From NCBI RefSeq assembly GCF_008329525.1, contig NZ_NPKQ01000002.1, positions 248,001 through 312,000 on the forward strand: 64,000 nucleotides of DNA, read 5' to 3'. A program made the translations under genes and the position numbers. The stretch comes from Tardiphaga sp. P9-11. Lineage in GTDB: Bacteria > Pseudomonadota > Alphaproteobacteria > Rhizobiales > Xanthobacteraceae. The notes beneath the pieces are model-generated. The model was not told where the DNA came from and did not search any database. It saw only the letters and a program-made list of their open reading frames with translations. Numbering within the stretch: the stretch's first letter is position 1; the number at the start of each line of letters is the position of its first letter. Positions 23,722-33,331 of this stretch are shown here, piece by piece.

Positions 23722-26139
23722 TCATGGCCGCATCTCCTTTGCTGACCGACGCCGTTCGGCTTCCAGGGTGATTTCAGCGCGAACGGCCAAACGCCGGGTG
23801 GTCTCGGCGCGCTTAATCTCTTCAAAACGGCCACTGTGCACCGCCTTATTGACGCGCCACTCGCCCCGAACTGGGTTAGTGAGTTTTACCCAATCGTTTT
23901 GCGCAAGCGTGGCCATAACCGAAAACAGCTTCGGTCGCTTCTGCGCTCCTCTGAGCGATCGGTACGCGCGTCCGATCTCGCGGGCGTTGATCGTCTTCAG
24001 TTCGCGACAAAGGATGTAGCCAGCCACCCATTTGACGTCCCCGTCATCCTGTCCCATGGCCATCACCGTGCCGTACACATACTGCGCATGGCTGTAGAGG
24101 AACTCCTCGACGTATCGGCGCGCTCGATTTGCAGTGGTCACGGAAACTAAGCCCGCCGGCGGCGTGCCCAGGGCGGGCTCGAGGCTCGAGGCCCACTCGA
24201 TGAGGTGGAAAGCGAGGCAGTATCGCCCGAACTCATTCGGGGTTTTGCTCAGCCATGTTCGAAGACCTGATGCAATATCAGGCCGGCGGCCCTCTCGCTC
24301 AGAGAAATCATTGATCGCATCCAGCTCACAGGCGGCCTCGGGCGAGAGTCGATAATCGGTCGGCTCCAGATCGGCGAGAGCATGAGCGATCCGGGCGATG
24401 GATCCGTCGAGAGACCGGTTGTCGGGGATGTCGGCCCCCCGCCCTGTCTTCCGAATGATGACCAACGCGAACCGCTGGAGGAAACCGTCATCTGTCAGCG
24501 TCGGGGCGATCTTGCTTAGTTTCTCGTCTTGGATAGTCCCTAAGATCGACATGGCGAGCGATGGCACTATCAGTGTCCCACTCGATTTCCGGTCAATCGC
24601 ATACGGTTTCCCCTCCTTCGCTTGGAGAAAAAACGGTTTGTCCTTGCTGCCGCGCACTCGGTAGGCATCCATGCCACCGATCAACCCCACTAGCTCATCG
24701 GAGTGAACGAGAACGGGAGCCTCGGCCGGGCCGTCGTGAAGAACCAAACCGATTGCTTCGGTCGTGGCATCGTTGACGATCTTGCGCCTCAGCTTGGGTG
24801 CCGCGGTCGGCGTTGCGTCTGCCGAACCGTCATCAGGAAACAGCACGACGTCTGGCGTCAATGGTTCGGGCTCTTTCGGTAAGTCTTTGGGCCGCTTCTT
24901 TGAGCGGCTCGTGGCAAGTTGCGTTCTTTCGAATTCACCCAGCGCTTTTGCGAACTCAGTGCGCCAAGACTTCTCCAACGCTTCTGGAAAAGCCATCGCC
25001 GCGTTCACGGCCGGCGATTTGGCTGTTCCGGGGTCTCCAATGATTGCTGTCCAGATAATGCACTTCACGCTCCAGGAGTCGCTGTTCTGCCTCAAATGCA
25101 GATTGTTGCCGGCTGGGACGAGCGAGCTTAACGCCGTTACGGTGGCAGCAGTCATGGCGCCGGCGCTCACGCCGAGGCGGTGCGCGCGGTCTTCGGCGAA
25201 ACGACTGACGTAATCTGGTACGACGCCCGAAAGATCGTCCCCAGGTTCACTATCATGCTCCCAGAGGTCTGCCGGCTCGCGCGCATCGTCGCGGAGCTCG
25301 ACACCTTCAACCGGCTCAAATTCAACCTCTGCGCATGCGATGCCTGGGGGATCCTGAGCATAAGTGTAGGCGTTGTTCACCCGCGTTTCGACGTGCTCAG
25401 TGCCCTTTGCCTCGGCCGGCGGCCAATGATCCATCATCAGCTCGAGGCATTTGTCGCGACTGATACCCCAGCCTCGCACCCGGCAGGCGACGGTATAGGT
25501 TCCGTGCTGGGGTGCAGTCGTCGCGAGCCAGTGAGCTGCGGCGCGGATGTTCTCGTCAGTGTCCCACTCGACTAGCGGCTCGTCGCGGCTCAATGCTGAT
25601 CGTTCGCGTGGTCTGCCGCACAGCACGGCGTAAACTTCGCTCAGGACGCCAATCGAATGGCTGTTCGACAAAGTGTATGGCTTACCGCCGACGGTGCTGC
25701 CGGGCCCGACGACATACCCGCCAACCCCGCGCACATCGATGCCTGGGCCAAGCTTGGAATTACTGCTCCCGACGAGGAATGGAACGATAAAGTAACGGTG
25801 TTCACCGCCCGAAGCGGTGCGAAACGTCAGGGTCGGCTCCATCGGCCCGTGTCGGGCCTCAAGCTCCGCGATGGCGCGTCGACCTGGTTTTCCGTCCTTT
25901 ACGTCGATGTCGATGACGACCAAGTAGCCATCCAGGAGCGGAACGCCTGTCCTGATGCCTACATTACGGTCGGCCTTTCCCTCCGGCCACATGGCGCGGA
26001 TCTTCACCGGGTCTCTTGTCGCTAAAACTTTCCAGTCTTCCTCGAGCACGGGCTCCTTTCGTCCAGCAATCAGGGGGAAGACATTGAATCCGCTCTCCGC
26101 AAGGCCGAGTGCAACATCGAGATTTGTCGAGCCAACCAT
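23722..26139 (-). CDS. Primase-polymerase (AEP) / DUF3987 replication protein
   Basis: The N-terminal domain (about residues 5-190) is a bifunctional primase/polymerase: metal-binding Asp77 and Asp79 (VIDIDVKDG), the SGGEHRYF motif with His114, and GIDVRGVGGY with Asp135. The middle has a helical PriCT-like part (GTYTVACRVRGWGISRDK). The C-terminal half is DUF3987, a helicase-like ATPase with a P-loop variant (GDPGTAKSP, around residue 370). Length of 805 aa fits. The ATG at 26139 overlaps the stop of the upstream gene. It would start replication of the excised element. Confidence 0.88.
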   Translation of the reverse strand: MVGSTNLDVALGLAESGFNVFPLIAGRKEPVLEEDWKVLATRDPVKIRAMWPEGKADRNVGIRTGVPLLDGYLVVIDIDVKDGKPGRRAIAELEARHGPMEPTLTFRTASGGEHRYFIVPFLVGSSNSKLGPGIDVRGVGGYVVGPGSTVGGKPYTLSNSHSIGVLSEVYAVLCGRPRERSALSRDEPLVEWDTDENIRAAAHWLATTAPQHGTYTVACRVRGWGISRDKCLELMMDHWPPAEAKGTEHVETRVNNAYTYAQDPPGIACAEVEFEPVEGVELRDDAREPADLWEHDSEPGDDLSGVVPDYVSRFAEDRAHRLGVSAGAMTAATVTALSSLVPAGNNLHLRQNSDSWSVKCIIWTAIIGDPGTAKSPAVNAAMAFPEALEKSWRTEFAKALGEFERTQLATSRSKKRPKDLPKEPEPLTPDVVLFPDDGSADATPTAAPKLRRKIVNDATTEAIGLVLHDGPAEAPVLVHSDELVGLIGGMDAYRVRGSKDKPFFLQAKEGKPYAIDRKSSGTLIVPSLAMSILGTIQDEKLSKIAPTLTDDGFLQRFALVIIRKTGRGADIPDNRSLDGSIARIAHALADLEPTDYRLSPEAACELDAINDFSEREGRRPDIASGLRTWLSKTPNEFGRYCLAFHLIEWASSLEPALGTPPAGLVSVTTANRARRYVEEFLYSHAQYVYGTVMAMGQDDGDVKWVAGYILCRELKTINAREIGRAYRSLRGAQKRPKLFSVMATLAQNDWVKLTNPVRGEWRVNKAVHSGRFEEIKRAETTRRLAVRAEITLEAERRRSAKEMRP

Positions 26140-26759
26140 CACACCACCTCGCTTTCAGCGAAGCGGACGACAGCAAAGCGATGACGCGGGCGAATGCGCC
26201 GTCCTAGATAGTCAGTCCAGATAGCCACTTGGTCAGGGGAGCAGCGAAAGCTGGCTTGGACGGGTGCAACAACGCGATGGGGCTCACCGGCAGGTCTACC
26301 AGGCACCTTGTCTACGCAAATGAGCACGGCTTGGGAGAGCTCGATAGCCCAGTCTACGATGGAAGTACGATAATCTTCCGGAAGACCCGAGGCAGCTTGG
26401 AATACACAGGACGGTGACGTCGTAAATTCAAACTCTGCCGTATCCGGGAAAAGATCGGGCCGACCGACATTTCTGATTTCCTGCTCGATCTCACGACGAG
26501 CTTGGCGTCCAAAGCCTTCGCCTGGCGCGACGAACAACTTAAAGCTTCTGTCGGGGTCGCTGAAGCAAGCAAGGCGTAAGCCAGGGCTTAGTCTTCGCGA
26601 GAAATCGCGTCCATCGGCGCCTTCATTGCCCTCAAGAACCGATGAGAGGTTTTCAGGAATTTTGACAATGGGGTTTCGTTGAGTCCGCTCGGCGGACGTG
26701 TTATGTTTACGCAACTTCAAATCCTTGGCTCCGTTCGACTGGCAGGTCGGCGGGGCCAT
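26139..26759 (-). CDS. Hypothetical protein upstream of primase-polymerase
   Basis: The frame is coupled to the primase-polymerase gene (stop and ATG overlap). The conserved core seems to begin near IPENLSSVLEGNEGADGRDF. The start is uncertain: ATG 26759 is listed, and a GTG at 26843 would add 28 residues. The C-terminus has several Arg residues (YLGRRIRPRHRFAV). No family recognised. Confidence 0.55.
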   Translation of the reverse strand: MAPPTCQSNGAKDLKLRKHNTSAERTQRNPIVKIPENLSSVLEGNEGADGRDFSRRLSPGLRLACFSDPDRSFKLFVAPGEGFGRQARREIEQEIRNVGRPDLFPDTAEFEFTTSPSCVFQAASGLPEDYRTSIVDWAIELSQAVLICVDKVPGRPAGEPHRVVAPVQASFRCSPDQVAIWTDYLGRRIRPRHRFAVVRFAESEVV

Positions 26760-26896
26760 TTTGTTTGGCTGCCCGCAAAACGGATTTCGATTCAGATTGG
26801 CCGACGGGCCTGCGAATGCTCTTGCGTCCTGGAGCTCGCGCACGTGGTCGGCGATGCCACGGCCTCGTCAATTCGTGCGCTCTCAGGGGCGCACGA

Positions 26897-27097
26897 TTAT
26901 GCCGCTTGATTTTCTGAGGTGGAAAGCTGTCGGCGCCCGCGCATCCAGGCGTCGAGATCTGCCACGTCGTAAAGAACACGGGTCGGGATCGGCTTGATGA
27001 AATGCGGGCCGCTACCGGTTACACGAAGGCGTTCAAGAGTCGCCGTCGAGAGGCGCACGTGCTTAGCGGCTTCCTTGGTATCGAGAAATTGCTGCAT
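26897..27097 (-). CDS. AlpA/excisionase-like HTH protein
   Basis: A 66-aa winged helix-turn-helix of the excisionase type: FLDTKEAAKHVRLSTATLER, then SGPHFIKPIPTRVLYDVADL and WMRGRRQ. ATG at 27097 begins the family N-terminus. It sits between the integrase and the replication gene. Such proteins promote excision or switch on replication genes. Confidence 0.85.
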   Translation of the reverse strand: MQQFLDTKEAAKHVRLSTATLERLRVTGSGPHFIKPIPTRVLYDVADLDAWMRGRRQLSTSENQAA

Positions 27098-27283
27098 GAT
27101 AATCCCTTGGATCGGGGGCCGTTGACGTGCGAGCCGGTTATCCAAGGAATGAGAGAAACTCGGCGCTGCCCTTAGCGCCATCATCTTAGCTTTGCACCGG
27201 CTAAGAGTATCATAGGTCTGCTATGAAACAAGGGTGGCCGCAACACATCGCAACGACCATCTACCCTTGTAATGCGTAACGGC

Positions 27284-28621
27284 TCAAACGCATGTAGCCT
27301 GCGAAGTTAGCGGGCTTCTCTCATTTTCGAACGGCCGCAGGTGCAGCGGTTGTCCCTCACGATTTATTTCAACGTTGTTGATGTCCGGCTTGTTACCAAT
27401 GATCTTTCGGAGTTCGTCGGCGAGAATATTCGCGACGACCCGCTTTTCTGAAAGCATGTCGTACTTGTCGTAAACCGCGGTGACGTCTCCATCCACATGG
27501 TCGAGCATGGCCTTTACGTCGGTTCGGAGCGCTCCGCCACGTCGCGCGATGGTGGCAGCGGTCCGCCTTAAATCATGTGGCGTGAAGTGCTCCATTCCTA
27601 AGAACGTCCGAACGCCGGTCCGCCCCTCCGATGGTTTGTCGTTGAGGGCTTGAGAAAGTGCCGATCGCCGTATCGGCTGCGGCTCCTCGCCATACTTGGA
27701 AGGAAAGACAGGTATTTGGTTCTCGCTGTTCGTAAGGTCGATCACTTCGAGCGCGAGCGAAGATAGCGACACGACTACTTCACGCCGGCCTTTCACACGG
27801 TGCGGTGGCATATGATATTCTGGCGCGGCTGTTCTTAGGCCATGGAGCTCTGCTCGAAGGGCTCCGGCCGCCTGGTATGGGCGGACCATCGTTGTTAGGA
27901 CCAGCTTTAGTGCCAGTGCAACTTGCCGATCGCACGGCACCTCTGGGTGTTCGAGCCCCCACCAAAGCGTTCGGATTTCCTCGTCCGAAAGGACCCGCTT
28001 CCGGGACGTCTCCTTACCGCCGCGGCGTTCGAGGCCCCTTATCGGGTTGGTTGAAACGTACTTTCGCCCGGGCTGGCGAGCCCATTCGAACATTTTGTGG
28101 AGCACCGACTGGGTGCGATTGGCGCTTACTGGCGCCTCTTCGGCGATCTCATCGAGCACGTCCGCGATGTCATCGTCGGTTACGGTGTTCGCTAGCGTGC
28201 GGCCCAATGCAGCGCGAGGTCGCTTCAGGTAGCCTTCATCGTTCTTCCAAGATGATTTATTCGGCTTAGCGTACTCGTCCAAGTACAGCTCGCAGAGCCT
28301 TTCGAACGACACATCTTCGGTCTTTGGACGCTTGGCGCGCTTTTCTGATGCTGGATCTGCACCGTTGGCGATCGAACCGAGGAGGGCCTTGGCTTGGACG
28401 CGCGCGGCGTCCGGGGCGATCTTGCCAACGGCGCCAATCGTATAGCGGCGGAACGGTGCGGTTCGCCCGGTCCCGGCGCGATAGACAATTAGGAAAGTTT
28501 TGGCGCCAGTTGGGCGCACACGGACGCCGAAGCCGGTAAGCTTGGCGTCCCAGACGGTATATTCGGCGCCCCTGGTTTCGAGGCCGTCCACTAGGGTCTT
28601 GGTAATGGTCTGAGCTGTCAT
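27284..28621 (-). CDS. int: Tyrosine recombinase / phage integrase (DUF4102 type)
   Basis: The 445-aa product starts MTAQTITKTLVDGLETRGAE and has the DUF4102 arm-binding domain (about residues 10-90) with the usual LTGFGVRVRPTGAKTFLI. The catalytic set is visible: Arg247 (TTMVRPYQAAG), His349-x-x-Arg352 (HDLRRT), His375 (LDHV) and Tyr384 (VYDKYD). ATG at 28621 was chosen; a longer frame upstream is not part of the family. It starts about 140 bases from the tRNA-Pro fragment that forms the element end. It is expected to insert the element into tRNA-Pro. Confidence 0.93.
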   Translation of the reverse strand: MTAQTITKTLVDGLETRGAEYTVWDAKLTGFGVRVRPTGAKTFLIVYRAGTGRTAPFRRYTIGAVGKIAPDAARVQAKALLGSIANGADPASEKRAKRPKTEDVSFERLCELYLDEYAKPNKSSWKNDEGYLKRPRAALGRTLANTVTDDDIADVLDEIAEEAPVSANRTQSVLHKMFEWARQPGRKYVSTNPIRGLERRGGKETSRKRVLSDEEIRTLWWGLEHPEVPCDRQVALALKLVLTTMVRPYQAAGALRAELHGLRTAAPEYHMPPHRVKGRREVVVSLSSLALEVIDLTNSENQIPVFPSKYGEEPQPIRRSALSQALNDKPSEGRTGVRTFLGMEHFTPHDLRRTAATIARRGGALRTDVKAMLDHVDGDVTAVYDKYDMLSEKRVVANILADELRKIIGNKPDINNVEINREGQPLHLRPFENERSPLTSQATCV

Positions 28622-28764
28622 TTGTGCCTCGGGAAGCACCGGGGAAGCACGGCAATGACAAGCGTAGATGGCTCGGGCAAAACCAAGCCTAATGCGCGGC
28701 GACATTTCCCAGTCCAACGAGGCGTATGAGGGCGCTTGAGGGACGGGGACGGACTAACTGATAT

Positions 28765-28811
28765 GTCTGGGAGACTAGGGGTCGGAGGTTCGAATCCTCT
28801 CGCTCCGACCA
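28765..28811 (+). other. attR-like site: 3' half of tRNA-Pro(GGG)
   Basis: The stretch matches a tRNA-Pro from the anticodon loop (CTGGGAG, anticodon GGG) through the T arm (GGAGG TTCGAAT CCTCT) to the acceptor strand CGCTCCG, discriminator A and an encoded CCA. The 5' half (expected CGGAGCG) is absent. It is therefore a duplicated target left by integration. The intact tRNA gene should be at the left end, outside the window. Confidence 0.88.
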
Positions 28812-28887
28812 TTTATTTAAACAAAATCAGAATCTTACAGGCTAAGCACCGTTCGTCGGCAGCCTCCGGGCACCCAAGCCGTTCGGG

Positions 28888-29034
28888 TCAAATACCCAGA
28901 ACCCAGACCACGCCAATCGTGGCCAGAACGGCGAGACCGCTTATGGTCCAGCCACCGTAATAGCCAACATCGTCATCATGCTGGATTGTGTGCTGGATGT
29001 TTGGGGCTCCAGCAGCCGCACGCCAACGGGACAT
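28888..29034 (-). CDS. Small membrane protein, 48 aa
   Basis: ATG at 29034 is preceded by GAGGTGG at ideal distance. The product starts MSRWRAAAGAPNIQHTIQHD, has a hydrophilic acidic centre and ends with one membrane helix (GLAVLATIGVVWVLGI). It lies between the att site and the MerR gene, so it is chromosomal. No family recognised. Confidence 0.6.
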   Translation of the reverse strand: MSRWRAAAGAPNIQHTIQHDDDVGYYGGWTISGLAVLATIGVVWVLGI

Positions 29035-29138
29035 GATAGCCACCTCGCAACGTGTATCTGCCCGTTACAACCGCGGGATCGGCTCCCGGTTCCGTACCAG
29101 TGTGATGGCTGCTTCAATTCAGGCCAGAGCGACCTACG

Positions 29139-29960
29139 CTAGCCGTCCTTCATGGCCGTATCGAGTGCCTGACGGGCGGCAAGCAACTCCTCGAGTACCG
29201 CTTCGAGCCGTTCCCGGTCGAGGGGACGCGGCGGTCGCGGCGCAGCCGGCGCTGGACGGCTCATTACGGGCTCCGCCCGTACCGAGGCCTGTGACCGCGC
29301 GATCTCCACACGGGGCGCGGGGGCGATCATTGGCGGCTCACGGCGCGCGGACAGTTCCTCGCGCATGGACGTGTCGCGACGGGTGTTCAGGTCGGGTCCG
29401 CGCCGGGCGACGGCGGGAGTAGTAGCCTCCACGACCTCCTCATCGTCTTCTTCCTCGGCCTCGTCGTCATCAACTTCGCCGTCTTCGTCATCGGACTCTT
29501 CGCCGTCACCCTCTTCTTCGCCCTCGGCGTCAGCCTCGTCTTCGGCCTCTTCCGCGATGTCGTCGTCGCGTTCAGCCTCGTCCTCGGTCTCTTCCTCCTC
29601 GTGATCCTCTTCGACCACGGGACGCTTCGCCTGGACGCGCGGCGCGACCGCAGCAACTGCGGACGTCGGCGCGAAGCTCGGCGCTGCGTGGCCGTCGACC
29701 AGCCCCTGCACCGACTTGATGCCGTTCTCTTTCAGGATTCGTTGCACACCGCGGATGGTGTAACCCTCGCCGTAGAGCAACCGGCGGATGCCGCGCAGCA
29801 GATCGACATCGTCCGGGCGATAATATCGCCGGCCGCCGGATCGCTTCATCGGTTTGATTTGAGTGAACCGCGTTTCCCAGAACCGCAGAACATGCTGCGG
29901 TATATCGAGGTCGTCAGCGACCTCGCTTATGGTTCGAAACGCATCCGGCGCTTTGTCCAA
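29139..29960 (-). CDS. MerR family regulator with acidic linker
   Basis: The N-terminal 75 residues are a MerR DNA-binding domain: [20 protein letters not shown] and [19 protein letters not shown]. The middle (about 120-185) is almost all Asp and Glu, which is rare and probably disordered. The C-terminus is helical ([20 protein letters not shown]-like). It lies 52 bases after ihfA on the same strand, a conserved neighbour in this group. The target genes are unknown. Confidence 0.9.
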   Translation of the reverse strand: MDKAPDAFRTISEVADDLDIPQHVLRFWETRFTQIKPMKRSGGRRYYRPDDVDLLRGIRRLLYGEGYTIRGVQRILKENGIKSVQGLVDGHAAPSFAPTSAVAAVAPRVQAKRPVVEEDHEEEETEDEAERDDDIAEEAEDEADAEGEEEGDGEESDDEDGEVDDDEAEEEDDEEVVEATTPAVARRGPDLNTRRDTSMREELSARREPPMIAPAPRVEIARSQASVRAEPVMSRPAPAAPRPPRPLDRERLEAVLEELLAARQALDTAMKDG

Positions 29961-30012
29961 GTGCAGGATCCCTGTGGTTCGCCAAGTCTTTATTTAAAGC
30001 GTGGTTCTCTAG

Positions 30013-30348
30013 CTACTCGTCGTGATCTTTACCGTTGCCAACTGCGGCACTGTCGCCATTGATCCGCTGTTTCAGGATCGCCGACGGCTTGAATACCATC
30101 ACACGCCGCGGCGAGATCGGTACTTCCGTGCCTGTCTTCGGATTGCGACCAATACGCTCGCCTTTTTTGCGCACCATGAAGGAGCCGAACGACGACAGCT
30201 TCACTGTCTCGCCCTTCTCCAGACAATCCGTAATTTCTTTCAAAACCAGTTCAACGAACGCGGACGACTCCGTGCGTGAGAGGCCTACCTTTTGATAGAC
30301 CGCCTCGCACAGATCGACGCGTGTGACTGTTTTTCCCGTGCCCGTCAT
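30013..30348 (-). CDS. ihfA: Integration host factor subunit alpha
   Basis: IHF alpha binds and sharply bends DNA as a dimer with IHF beta. The 111-aa product has the HU/IHF fold: [40 protein letters not shown], and [20 protein letters not shown] with the DNA-intercalating Pro. ATG at 30348 gives the family N-terminus. It is 145 bases after fabH on the same strand. The host IHF is a usual helper of tyrosine integrases. Confidence 0.96.
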   Translation of the reverse strand: MTGTGKTVTRVDLCEAVYQKVGLSRTESSAFVELVLKEITDCLEKGETVKLSSFGSFMVRKKGERIGRNPKTGTEVPISPRRVMVFKPSAILKQRINGDSAAVGNGKDHDE

Positions 30349-30493
30349 CGCCTGCCCCACAAACTCTCGGCGAACCAAATTCGCGTCGGAAATTAGGAGG
30401 TTAACGCGCTCCGGTCAACAGTCACCATCGATGCAAAGGCATGGAAAATCATGACAATTTGAGATGTTGTCGATCTGCACCATCACCAGCGCA

Positions 30494-31471
30494 TCACCAG
30501 CGAATGAGTGCAGACCCCCAGGTGAAGCCGCCGCCCATGGCTTCGAGCAACACGAGGTCGCCCTTCTTGATACGGCCGTCGTTTACCGCCACCGATAGCG
30601 CGAGCGGAATCGACGCCGCCGATGTGTTGCCGTGAAGATCCACGGTCAGCACCACCTTTTGCGGCGCAATATGCAGTTTGTGCGCCGACGCATCGATGAT
30701 GCGCTTGTTGGCCTGGTGCGGCACGAACCAGTCGATGGTCTCGGCGCTGGCGCCGGTGGCTTTGAACGCGTCGACGATCACATCGGTGATCATGCCCACC
30801 GCATGTTTGAAGACCTCGCGGCCTTCCATGCGCAGGTAACCCACCGTCTGCGTCGAGGACGGACCGCCATCGACATACAGCTTTTCCTTGTGCCGGCCGT
30901 CGGAACGCAGATGCGTGGTCAGCACGCCGCGATCGCTGGCTTCGCCTGGCTGGGTCTGTGCTTCCAGCACCACAGCACCGGCGCCGTCGCCGAACAGCAC
31001 GCAGGTGCCGCGATCGGTCCAATCGAGAATGCGCGAGAAGGTTTCCGCGCCGATCACCAGCGCGCGCTTGCCGGCGCCGGTGCGCAGCAGGCTATCGGCG
31101 GTGGTCAGCCCAAAGATGAAGCCGGAACACACCGCCTGCAGGTCGAACGCCGCGCCGTGCGTAATGCCGAGCGCGTTCTGCACCGCAACGGCCGTCGCCG
31201 GGAACGTATTGTCCGGGGTCGAGGTCGCCAGCACGATCAAGTCGATCGACTGCGCGTCGACGCCGGCATTGGCGAGCGCCGCCTGCGCCGCCTTGATCGC
31301 CAGATGCGAGGTGAACTCGCCATCGGCAGCGATGTGGCGCTGCTTGATACCGGTGCGCTGGACGATCCACTCGTCCGATGTGTCAACCTTGGATGCCAGT
31401 TCGGCATTGGTCAGGATCCGCTCCGGCAGGTAAGAGCCGCAGCCGAGCACAACCGAACGTATCGCAGTCAC
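30494..31471 (-). CDS. fabH: Beta-ketoacyl-ACP synthase III
   Basis: FabH condenses acetyl-CoA with malonyl-ACP to start fatty acid synthesis. The 325-aa product has the triad Cys115 (AVCSGF), His252 (PHQANKR) and Asn282 (HGNTSAAS). The start is GTG at 31471, which overlaps the plsX stop by four bases (GTGA) and gives the normal N-terminus ([15 protein letters not shown]). It is co-transcribed with plsX. Confidence 0.96.
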   Translation of the reverse strand: MTAIRSVVLGCGSYLPERILTNAELASKVDTSDEWIVQRTGIKQRHIAADGEFTSHLAIKAAQAALANAGVDAQSIDLIVLATSTPDNTFPATAVAVQNALGITHGAAFDLQAVCSGFIFGLTTADSLLRTGAGKRALVIGAETFSRILDWTDRGTCVLFGDGAGAVVLEAQTQPGEASDRGVLTTHLRSDGRHKEKLYVDGGPSSTQTVGYLRMEGREVFKHAVGMITDVIVDAFKATGASAETIDWFVPHQANKRIIDASAHKLHIAPQKVVLTVDLHGNTSAASIPLALSVAVNDGRIKKGDLVLLEAMGGGFTWGSALIRW

Positions 31472-32529
31472 GAGACAGCCTCCTGCGCAGCCGGGCTCGC
31501 AGGGAGCGCTTGGCCGTCGCGGTTGAGCATTTGATTGATCTTGGTGAGAAGGTCGTAGCGGACCATGTCGTAGCCGACATCCACCGCATAGGCGAAACCG
31601 TCGGCATTGGTGCCACCGTGGCTTTTCACCACGATGCCGCGCAGGCCGAGAAACACCGCGCCGTTGGACTTGTTCGGATCGACCTTGTCGCGCACCGCCT
31701 TGAAGGCGTTCTTGGCGAACAGGTAGCCGATGCGCGAGCGCCAGGTGCGGGCCATGGCATTGCGCAGATATTCGGCGAACTGGCGCGCGGTGCCTTCGGC
31801 CGCCTTCAGCGCGATATTGCCGCTGAAACCTTCCGTGACGATCACGTCGGCATCGCCGCGGCCGATGCCGTCGCCCTCGACGAACCCGACGAATTCGAGC
31901 TGCGGCAGATTGGCGGTGCGCAGCAATTCGGCGGCATCGCGGATCTCGTCGCCGCCCTTGATTTCCTCGACGCCGATATTGAGCAGGCCGACCGTCGGCC
32001 GCGCCAGATCGAACAATGCGCTGGCCATGGCGCTGCCCATGACCGCGAGGGTCTTCAGATGGTTGGCGTCGCCGCCGATGGTGGCGCCAAGATCGAGTAC
32101 CACCGAGTCGCCGCGGGTGGTCGGCCAGATCGCAGCCAGACCGGGCCGCTCGATGCCGTCGAGCATCCGCAGGCAGAACCGCGCCATTGCCATCAGCGCG
32201 CCGGTGTTGCCGGCGGAGACAGCCACATCGGCCTCGCCCTTCTTCACCGCCTCGATCGCCAGCCACATCGACGAGACCTTGCGGCCGCGGCGCAGCGCCT
32301 GGCTCGGCTTCTCGTGCATGCTGACGGCGACATCGGTATGGATCACCTTCGACACCGCTTTCAGCGCCGGATGATTGGCGAGTTCTTTCTCGATCAGCGC
32401 ACTGTTGCCGAACAGCAGAAACTCGCTGTCGGGGTGCCGGGTCAGCGAGATCGCAGCGCCGGGAATGACCACCGATGCGCCAATGTCGCCACCCATGGCG
32501 TCTAGCGCGATGCGAACCTTTTTCGGCAT
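31468..32529 (-). CDS. plsX: Phosphate acyltransferase PlsX
   Basis: PlsX makes acyl-phosphate from acyl-ACP for phospholipid synthesis. The 353-aa protein has [34 protein letters not shown] and [11 protein letters not shown], all typical. It overlaps fabH by four bases, and yceD lies about 210 bases upstream. The length is usual. Confidence 0.96.
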   Translation of the reverse strand: MPKKVRIALDAMGGDIGASVVIPGAAISLTRHPDSEFLLFGNSALIEKELANHPALKAVSKVIHTDVAVSMHEKPSQALRRGRKVSSMWLAIEAVKKGEADVAVSAGNTGALMAMARFCLRMLDGIERPGLAAIWPTTRGDSVVLDLGATIGGDANHLKTLAVMGSAMASALFDLARPTVGLLNIGVEEIKGGDEIRDAAELLRTANLPQLEFVGFVEGDGIGRGDADVIVTEGFSGNIALKAAEGTARQFAEYLRNAMARTWRSRIGYLFAKNAFKAVRDKVDPNKSNGAVFLGLRGIVVKSHGGTNADGFAYAVDVGYDMVRYDLLTKINQMLNRDGQALPASPAAQEAVS

Positions 32530-32740
32530 GGACGTTCCGGAAACCTGTCTCTTGCGGCCTGACGCTCGTGGCCGCGGACGAAGTCTGCCGCATTTGGCGG
32601 CAAACGGCGAAGTTATGGCATTAACCCGATTTCGGCCGGGGACAATAGCGTTTCCGTCATCCGATACAACATCTTGACCAGGCGTTTTTGTCCCGCCAGT
32701 TGCTGCGGACCTGGAATCGGACCCCGGCCTCAGCCCTCAC

Positions 32741-33331
32741 TCAGCCTTTGCCGGGCTTTTTGGATTTCGGCTTCTCGGGTTCGGCTTTCAGCGCTTTCAG
32801 GGCCGCAAACGGGTGCTCTTCGGGGTCCGGAACCTCAACCACGGGCTCGAACACCGCATCCGGCTTGCGGGGATACGGATCCAACCCCAGAAACAGGGCG
32901 TCCGTCGCCAGCTTACCGAGGTCGATAAAGCCGTTTTCGATCGGCTCCGGCGGATCCGGGGTTTCCTCGTCGCTCTCGATGTCCTCGTCCACCGATTCGG
33001 CCAGTTCGCGAATCTGCGACGGCGGCGCGAAAATCACATCGATCTCTTCCTCGAAATCGGCGGCCACCGGGTCCAGCGTCACCACGCAGGTCTGCTCGAC
33101 CTTGCCCCAGATGCGGCCGGTGACATGCACCGTGCCGCCCTTCACGGGGGTCAGCAGCAATTCGCCCTTGGCAGCGCCCACGCTGACGAGACCGCCCAGC
33201 GCGGCGATTCCCTCGCGCTGCGCGGGGGTGGCCTCGATGTCGCGTGCCAACCCCGTCTCGGGAATCTGGATCACGGCGATGGGCACGCTCCAGGGCGGCG
33301 TGAGATCCACGGTACGGTCGGGTCTGTTCAT
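32741..33331 (-). CDS. yceD: DUF177 / YceD family protein
   Basis: The 196-aa protein has the DUF177 pattern: VTGRIWGKVEQTCVVTLDPV, followed by acidic residues and FIDLGKLATDALFLGLDPYP. YceD homologues lie next to plsX in many bacteria and are linked to 23S rRNA or ribosome assembly. ATG at 33331 overlaps the previous stop (ATGA). The C-terminus is Lys/Pro rich. Confidence 0.9.
   Translation of the reverse strand: MNRPDRTVDLTPPWSVPIAVIQIPETGLARDIEATPAQREGIAALGGLVSVGAAKGELLLTPVKGGTVHVTGRIWGKVEQTCVVTLDPVAADFEEEIDVIFAPPSQIRELAESVDEDIESDEETPDPPEPIENGFIDLGKLATDALFLGLDPYPRKPDAVFEPVVEVPDPEEHPFAALKALKAEPEKPKSKKPGKG

Larger units (their letters stand above)
1..28811. mobile_element. Integrated phage-like element, right part (left end outside window)
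   Basis: The region is bounded on the right by a truncated tRNA-Pro 3' half that lies next to a tyrosine integrase gene, the usual layout of a tRNA-integrating element. Inside are phage-type genes: tail fibre, ejection-like protein, endolysin, putative lysis membrane proteins, excisionase-like protein and a primase-polymerase. It also carries accessory genes (SRAP, Ku, HEPN-motif and DUF4062 proteins). Housekeeping genes begin only to the right of the tRNA fragment. No terminase, portal or capsid gene is seen, so the structural half must lie to the left or be missing. The exact left end cannot be placed. Confidence 0.85.

Noticed and set aside
28736-28811. A complete tRNA-Pro gene at the element end
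   Set aside because: The acceptor 5' strand, D arm and most of the anticodon 5' strand are missing, so it is only the 3' half.
31378-32505. Plus-strand frame of 375 aa opposite plsX and fabH
   Set aside because: Antisense shadow of high-GC coding sequence; His/Arg/Asp-rich composition without motif.
30494-32593. A single 699-aa frame that would fuse a basic N-terminal part to FabH
   Set aside because: The upstream part is an out-of-frame reading of plsX; the true FabH begins at GTG 31471.
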